Assembly (NCBI GenBank): GCA_902492105.1
Contig: CABUKD010000025.1
Coordinates: 1-29,485, forward strand
Length of the DNA: 29,485 nt
Source of the DNA: an uncultured Clostridium sp.
GTDB taxonomy: Bacteria; Bacillota; Clostridia; TANB77; CAG-508
Reading direction: 5' to 3'
Shown piece by piece: positions 25,636 through 29,485 of this stretch. The notes below the pieces were generated by a model. The model was not told the origin of the DNA. It did not search any database and was given only the letters and a program-made list of their open reading frames with translations. Numbering within the stretch: the first letter of the stretch is position 1; every line of letters starts with the position of its first letter. The translations under genes and the position numbers were made by a program.

Positions 25636-27944
25636 TTAACTGACTATTTGATTGCTCTTTATAAATGTAGTGTCCCAAGTGACCCCTTTTAGGGTAACTC
25701 TCCCCCGTCCCCAGTTAAGCAAACCAGTATTTCTCTTTTTGCTATTTTCATTTTGTATCATAAATTCAACTACTTTTGGATTGCCAATTAAAATAAGTAG
25801 TTTTTTTGCTCTTGTCATAGCTGTATAAAGTAAAGTTCTAGTAAGTAATACTGGTGCTGCTTGCATAATTGGCATAATTACTACATCAAATTCACTTCCG
25901 CTGTGCCTTATGTACAGTAATGCAATAGCTATGCTCTATTTGTTCTAATTCTTCAAAATTATACCATACTAATTTGTTATCATCAAATTCTATTTTTACT
26001 TTTTTTTCTGTTTCGTCAATGGATAAAATAGTACCATATTCCCCGTTAAATACACCTTTTCCCATTTCTAAAGTAGGCTCTCTTTTTTCCCAATAGATAT
26101 CATAGTTATTTTTTATTTGCATAATTCTATCTCCTTCACGAAAAGTAGAGTCCAAAAATTTTCTTTCACTTTTTTCTTCAGAAGGTGGATTAATTGCTTG
26201 TTGTAAACTTTTATTTAATTCTTTGGTACCTAGTGTTCCTTTTTTTGTTGGACTAATTACTTGGATGTTTTTTATAAAGTCGTAGTCTCCATATTTTTGT
26301 AATCTTCCTGTACATAAAGAAATTACTGTTTCTAATATTTTTAATGGGTTGTTTTCAGGAATAAAGAAAAAATCATCTAGTAATTTTTCTTCTTTTATTT
26401 CATTTTGTTCTTCTTTCTGCTCTTCTGGTATTAAAAAGTTAATGCCCTCGTTTACTTTATGGCTATATAAAATAATTTTACTTTTTGCTGCTTGCCTGAA
26501 AATTTTATTTAAGGTAATAGTTGTAAATTTTTCAGAGGAAATAATATCTTTTAATACATTTCCGTGGTCCAACAGATGGTAACTGGTTGCAATCTCCTAC
26601 TAATATTAGTTTTGTTCCTTTATAAATAGCTTGTAGTAAATAATTCATTAAGAATAAGTCCACCATGGATACTTCATCCACAATGACTACATCTGCATCT
26701 AAAGGTGCTACTTCTATATTTGGATCTATATTTGCTAGCTCTTCGCTATTTGCTTTTCCTATTTCTAATAAACGGTGAAGTGTTTTTGCTTCCTCTCCTG
26801 TAGCTTCACTCATTCTCTTTGCTGCACGTCCTGTTGGTGCACAAAGTACTACCTTTTTTTCTTCTTGTTTATATAAATCAATAATAGTTTTAATAATGGT
26901 TGTTTTACCAGTACCTGGTCCACCAGTAATAATACATACATTATGTTCTTGTACAGCTATTACAGCTTCTCTTTGTTTTTCGGATAATTCTAATTCTGAA
27001 TTTTTTTCTACTTTTTTTAGCTTTCTTTCAAAATGATCAATTGCTTTTATATTTTTATACTGGTCTAAAGCAATTAAATTTTCTGCTACGTTTTTTTCTG
27101 CTAAATAGTAATTTGCTAAATAAACCCATTCTTGTTTTCCCATATCTACTAAATAAATTTCTTTTTTCGTTTGAAGAAAAATAAGGTTATTTTCTATCAT
27201 ATCTTCTGGAACACCAAGCAAGTCTTTTACAAATTGCATTAAGTTTTCATATAATACCGTACAGTGGCCATTATTGGTAGCTAATTTTAATGCATATTTT
27301 ATGCCACTCCTAATACGCTTGTCGTTTTCTACTTCCATTCCCATTTGTAAAGCAATATGGTCAATCTTCATAAAATCTGCTTTAGGTGCTAAATCTACTA
27401 AAATATATGGATTTTCTTCTATTTGACGAATCGTATCTTCTCCTAGTTTTTTATAAATACTTTCTGCACTCTGTGGGCCAATTCCATATTGTTCTAAATA
27501 GCTTACAATCCTCCAAATTTCCCAATTTTCATTAAAACTTTGAGAAATTTCAAAAGCCTTTTCTTTGGTAATACCTTTTATACACACTAATTTTTCTGGT
27601 TCAAATTTTAAAATAGAAACAATTTCTTTACCAAAAGTTTGCACCATTTTTTTTGCAGTAGCAGGTCCAATGCCTTTTAGTTTGCCACTAGCTAAATATT
27701 TTTCTAATCCTTCTTCTGACTCTGGCATAAGTTTTTCAAATGTTTCTACCTTAAATTGCCTACCATATTCTGGATGTTCTACAAAGTTTCCAACTATTTT
27801 AAGGCTATCTCCCTTTTCCATAAAGGGAAGATAGCCTGTAATAGTGGTTTCTTCGTCTTCGGTTTCAAAGTTTGCTATCATATAGCTATTTACTTCATTA
27901 CGATAAATAACGTCTTTAATTTCGCCTTTTAGTTCCAATTTCAT
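25636..27944 (-). CDS. recD2: RecD2-type SF1B helicase, read through two +1 frameshifts at CGG
   Basis: An OB-like N-terminal domain is followed by helix-hairpin-helix repeats (KLKGIGPATAKKMV, GIGPQSAESIYKKL), Walker A IITGGPGTGKTTIIKTI, Walker B VVIVDEVSMVD, motif III GDCNQLPSVGP, an SH3-like insert and motif VI ITVHKAQ. Frame 0 breaks after SVGP (CGG at 26564) and again after VHKAQ (CGG at 25900). Skipping one C each time restores PGNVLKDI and QGSEFDVVIMPI. The result is about 750-768 residues, normal for the family. Apart from the CGG breaks the conserved motifs I checked are undamaged, which argues against long-term decay. The ATG at 27944 is only 2 bases from GAGG; the TTG at 27938, eight bases from it, may be the true start. 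The 3' end runs into a REP-like sequence with another CGG at 25707; a shift there would stop at 25689. Confidence 0.85.
25689..25716 (-). repeat. REP-like GGGGACGG sequence forming the recD2 3' end
   Basis: After NTGLL the coding strand reads ACTGGGGACGGGGGAGAG, then TTACCC, and further on GGGGTCACTTGGGAC, with an imperfect hairpin AGTTACCC/GGGGTCACT. The G-rich composition is unlike the surrounding gene. It shares TGGGGACGG with the element at 2959-3018. The usual RecD2 C-terminus appears to have been replaced by this sequence. Confidence 0.45.
25898..25900 (-). other. CGG codon with +1 frame change, recD2 site 2
   Basis: Frame 0 reads CAT AAG GCA CAG CGG AAG TGA. Skipping the C at 25900 gives CAG GGA AGT GAA TTT GAT (Q-G-S-E-F-D), the invariant helicase motif VI. 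Confidence 0.9.
26562..26564 (-). other. CGG codon with +1 frame change, recD2 site 1
   Basis: Frame 0 reads GTT GGA CCA CGG AAA TGT ATT AAA and soon stops. Skipping the C at 26564 gives CCA GGA AAT GTA TTA AAA GAT (P-G-N-V-L-K-D), the conserved continuation of the QLPSVGPG motif. Confidence 0.9.
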
Positions 27945-28005
27945 TACCTCTTGTTTTTTTGCTATTTCTATTGTATCCTTATTTTTTAGTTTTGACAAGA
28001 GGTAA
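27942..28005 (-). promoter_or_regulatory. Leader stem covering the recD2 ribosome site
   Basis: On the minus strand TTACCTCTTGT (28005-27995) is perfectly complementary to ACAAGAGGTAA (27954-27944), 11 bp with a 40-base loop. The downstream arm contains the only Shine-Dalgarno-like sequence (AAGAGG) and the A of the ATG. Folding would hide the initiation region, so translational control is plausible. Confidence 0.5.
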
Positions 28006-28103
28006 ATTATTTTTATTTTTTATTAGCATATCTAGTAAATTGCATTATTTTTTAATCAACCTTAATACCATTTCAATATTCTTTAAATATTTTTTTATAC
28101 AGA

Positions 28104-29485
28104 TTAAGTTGTTGTCTTTACCGTTACAGAACTAGTTCCACAACCATCAAACATTTCTTCTGTACTTGTTCCTTCCTTAATTACCCATTTTGGTCCTACA
28201 TAGATAACTGTTAGTTTATTAGAACCTTTAAACATATTATCCATACTTGTTACATTACTTATATCGAAACTACTTAAATCTAAACTAGTTATTCCATAGC
28301 AGGTACTAAACATTTGATTCATATTAGTAACTTTACTAGTATTCCAACGGCTTACATCTATATTAGTTAACTTGAAACAATCGTAAAACATAGAATACAT
28401 TGTTTCTACATTACTTGTATTAAATCCACTGACATCTAAATTTTCTAATTTTCTACAATAGGTAAACATACAATACATATTCGTTACATTGCTTGTGTCA
28501 AACTCATCTACATCTAAGTAGGTAAGTTCACAGCATGCTGCAAACATTTCTTGCATATTGGTTACATTTTGTGTTTTAAATTTACTTACATCTAAATTCT
28601 TTAATTTTTCACAATATCTAAACATAAATGCCATATTAGTTACATTGTTTGTATTAAAATTACTTATGTCTAAATTCACTAAATTTCTACAATAAGAAAA
28701 CATACCATTCATATCTTCCACTTTGCTAGTATCAAAATTGATTAAGCTTAAACTTTCCATTTTATAACAGTCTCTAAACATATTTGCCATTGTTTTAACT
28801 TGGCTCGTATTAAAGTTACTCAAATTTAGGCTAGCAAGCGAATTACATCCCGAAAACATTTGCGCCATATTCGTTACTTTGCTTGTGTTAAAGTTACTTA
28901 CATCTATACTGTTTAATTGAAAACAACTATAAAACATAGAATACATATCTGTTACGTTACTTGTATTAAAATGACTTACATCTAAAGTAGTTAAGTTATT
29001 ACAAAATCCAAACATAAGATTCATGGTAGTTACCTTGCTTGTGTTAAAGTTACTTACATCTAAGCTTTCAAGGTTTATACACTTTTCAAACATCTCTCTC
29101 ATATTTGTTACATTTCTTGTATCAAAATGGCTTACATCTAGTTCTTTTAAATTTTCACAATAAGCAAACATAAACTCCATATTAGTTACATATCTAGTAT
29201 TTAAATTTTCCATCTGATTTATTTGCGTTATTTGTTTACATCCTGTAAACCATGCCGCTGTTGAAGTTGGTTTAATTTCATCTAAAAAACTTACTTTATA
29301 GATGTTGTTCCTATCTTCAGTCCATGGTGTATTGCTAATGAATTCTCCATTCTTCCAACGTGATGTATATTCTTTGCCTGCTATATTTCCATATTCTTTT
29401 ACTAATGTTTTTCCTTCTATTAATTCATTCTTATTACTAAATGCTAATGTTCCATCATCATATAAAAATACATATATATCTTTAC
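28104..29485 (-). CDS. BspA/DUF285-type repeat surface protein (N-terminus cut by window edge)
   Basis: The frame is open to the right edge, so the gene is partial and the Met at 29213 is internal. Upstream of that Met the same frame encodes the usual lead-in of this family (FLYDDGTLAFSNKNELIEG, then EIKPTSTAAWFTGCKQI). Thirteen near-perfect 26-residue units follow, consensus NTSNVTNM-x2-MF-x2-C-x2-L-x2-LDVSNF, each ending in the leucine-rich-repeat-like strand and most with one Cys. The last unit is followed by a short tail ending TSSVTVKTTT, with no sorting signal or membrane helix. Such repeats form extended solenoids on the cell surface and bind host or microbial ligands. Function here is inferred only as surface binding. 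Confidence 0.88.
   Translation of the reverse strand, partial: KDIYVFLYDDGTLAFSNKNELIEGKTLVKEYGNIAGKEYTSRWKNGEFISNTPWTEDRNNIYKVSFLDEIKPTSTAAWFTGCKQITQINQMENLNTRYVTNMEFMFAYCENLKELDVSHFDTRNVTNMREMFEKCINLESLDVSNFNTSKVTTMNLMFGFCNNLTTLDVSHFNTSNVTDMYSMFYSCFQLNSIDVSNFNTSKVTNMAQMFSGCNSLASLNLSNFNTSQVKTMANMFRDCYKMESLSLINFDTSKVEDMNGMFSYCRNLVNLDISNFNTNNVTNMAFMFRYCEKLKNLDVSKFKTQNVTNMQEMFAACCELTYLDVDEFDTSNVTNMYCMFTYCRKLENLDVSGFNTSNVETMYSMFYDCFKLTNIDVSRWNTSKVTNMNQMFSTCYGITSLDLSSFDISNVTSMDNMFKGSNKLTVIYVGPKWVIKEGTSTEEMFDGCGTSSVTVKTTT

Noticed and set aside
25636..27944. recD2 as an ordinary pseudogene
   Set aside because: Not excluded, but both lesions are the same base before GGA at the gene's in-frame CGG codons, other motifs are intact, and a third gene shows the same event; plain decay does not explain that.
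28104..29213. CRISPR-like or satellite array with a 78-bp period
   Set aside because: The periodicity is the coding sequence of thirteen 26-residue DUF285 units in one open frame; spacing and divergence follow the protein repeat.

Overview
The window is AT-rich DNA from a Firmicute, most likely an uncultured gut-type member of the Clostridia. Supporting signs are strong GGAGG ribosome sites, a SpoVT sporulation regulator, a complete gapA-pgk-tpiA-gpmI-eno operon, ComF, a sortase-type wall-anchored protein, a prepilin-like N-terminus of the ITLVALVVTI type and a BspA-type repeat protein. The taxonomic placement is inference; there is no rRNA or marker search behind it.

Layout. 55-2874 (minus): ylmH and dxs. 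3231-4706 (plus): a wall-anchored VWA protein with its own promoter and terminator. 4900-5671 (minus): a cytidylate-kinase-like protein and tRNA-Gln(CUG). 5920-11490 (plus): a cell-envelope block of a VanX-like M15 peptidase with an SH3 domain, an Ig-like/transglutaminase-like protein, an MBOAT acyltransferase and an SGNH-like partner. 11721-18617 (minus): a small membrane-anchored protein and the glycolytic operon. 18779-21152 (minus): a long surface protein with a prepilin-type N-terminus and an FGE-like C-terminal domain. 21507-22516 (minus): a 76-residue protein with internal repeats, then spoVT. 22828-27944 (minus): a KAP-type NTPase, comF and recD2. 28104 to the right edge (minus): a DUF285/BspA repeat protein cut by the window end.

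The most striking observation concerns the codon CGG. Checking every CGG by hand against the reading frames, I find it in frame at only three places in recognisable protein sequence: two in recD2 and one in the FGE-like protein. A fourth lies in the anomalous 3' end of recD2. At all three clear sites the protein continues exactly one base downstream (+1), as if the C were skipped and the following GGN read as glycine. Two of these glycines sit in invariant helicase motifs. The other genes in the window avoid CGG completely. This suggests that CGG is not read as arginine here and acts as a +1 recoding (or four-base CGGN-to-glycine) signal. Independent one-base insertions would be an odd coincidence.

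Other structure worth noting: two elements of about 145 bp with nested inverted repeats and a shared internal motif, each about 25 bp downstream of a stop codon and in the same orientation; a perfect stem covering the recD2 ribosome site; a 20-bp palindrome in front of gapA; REP-like GGGGACGG sequences at two places; and paired direct repeats upstream of the 76-residue gene.
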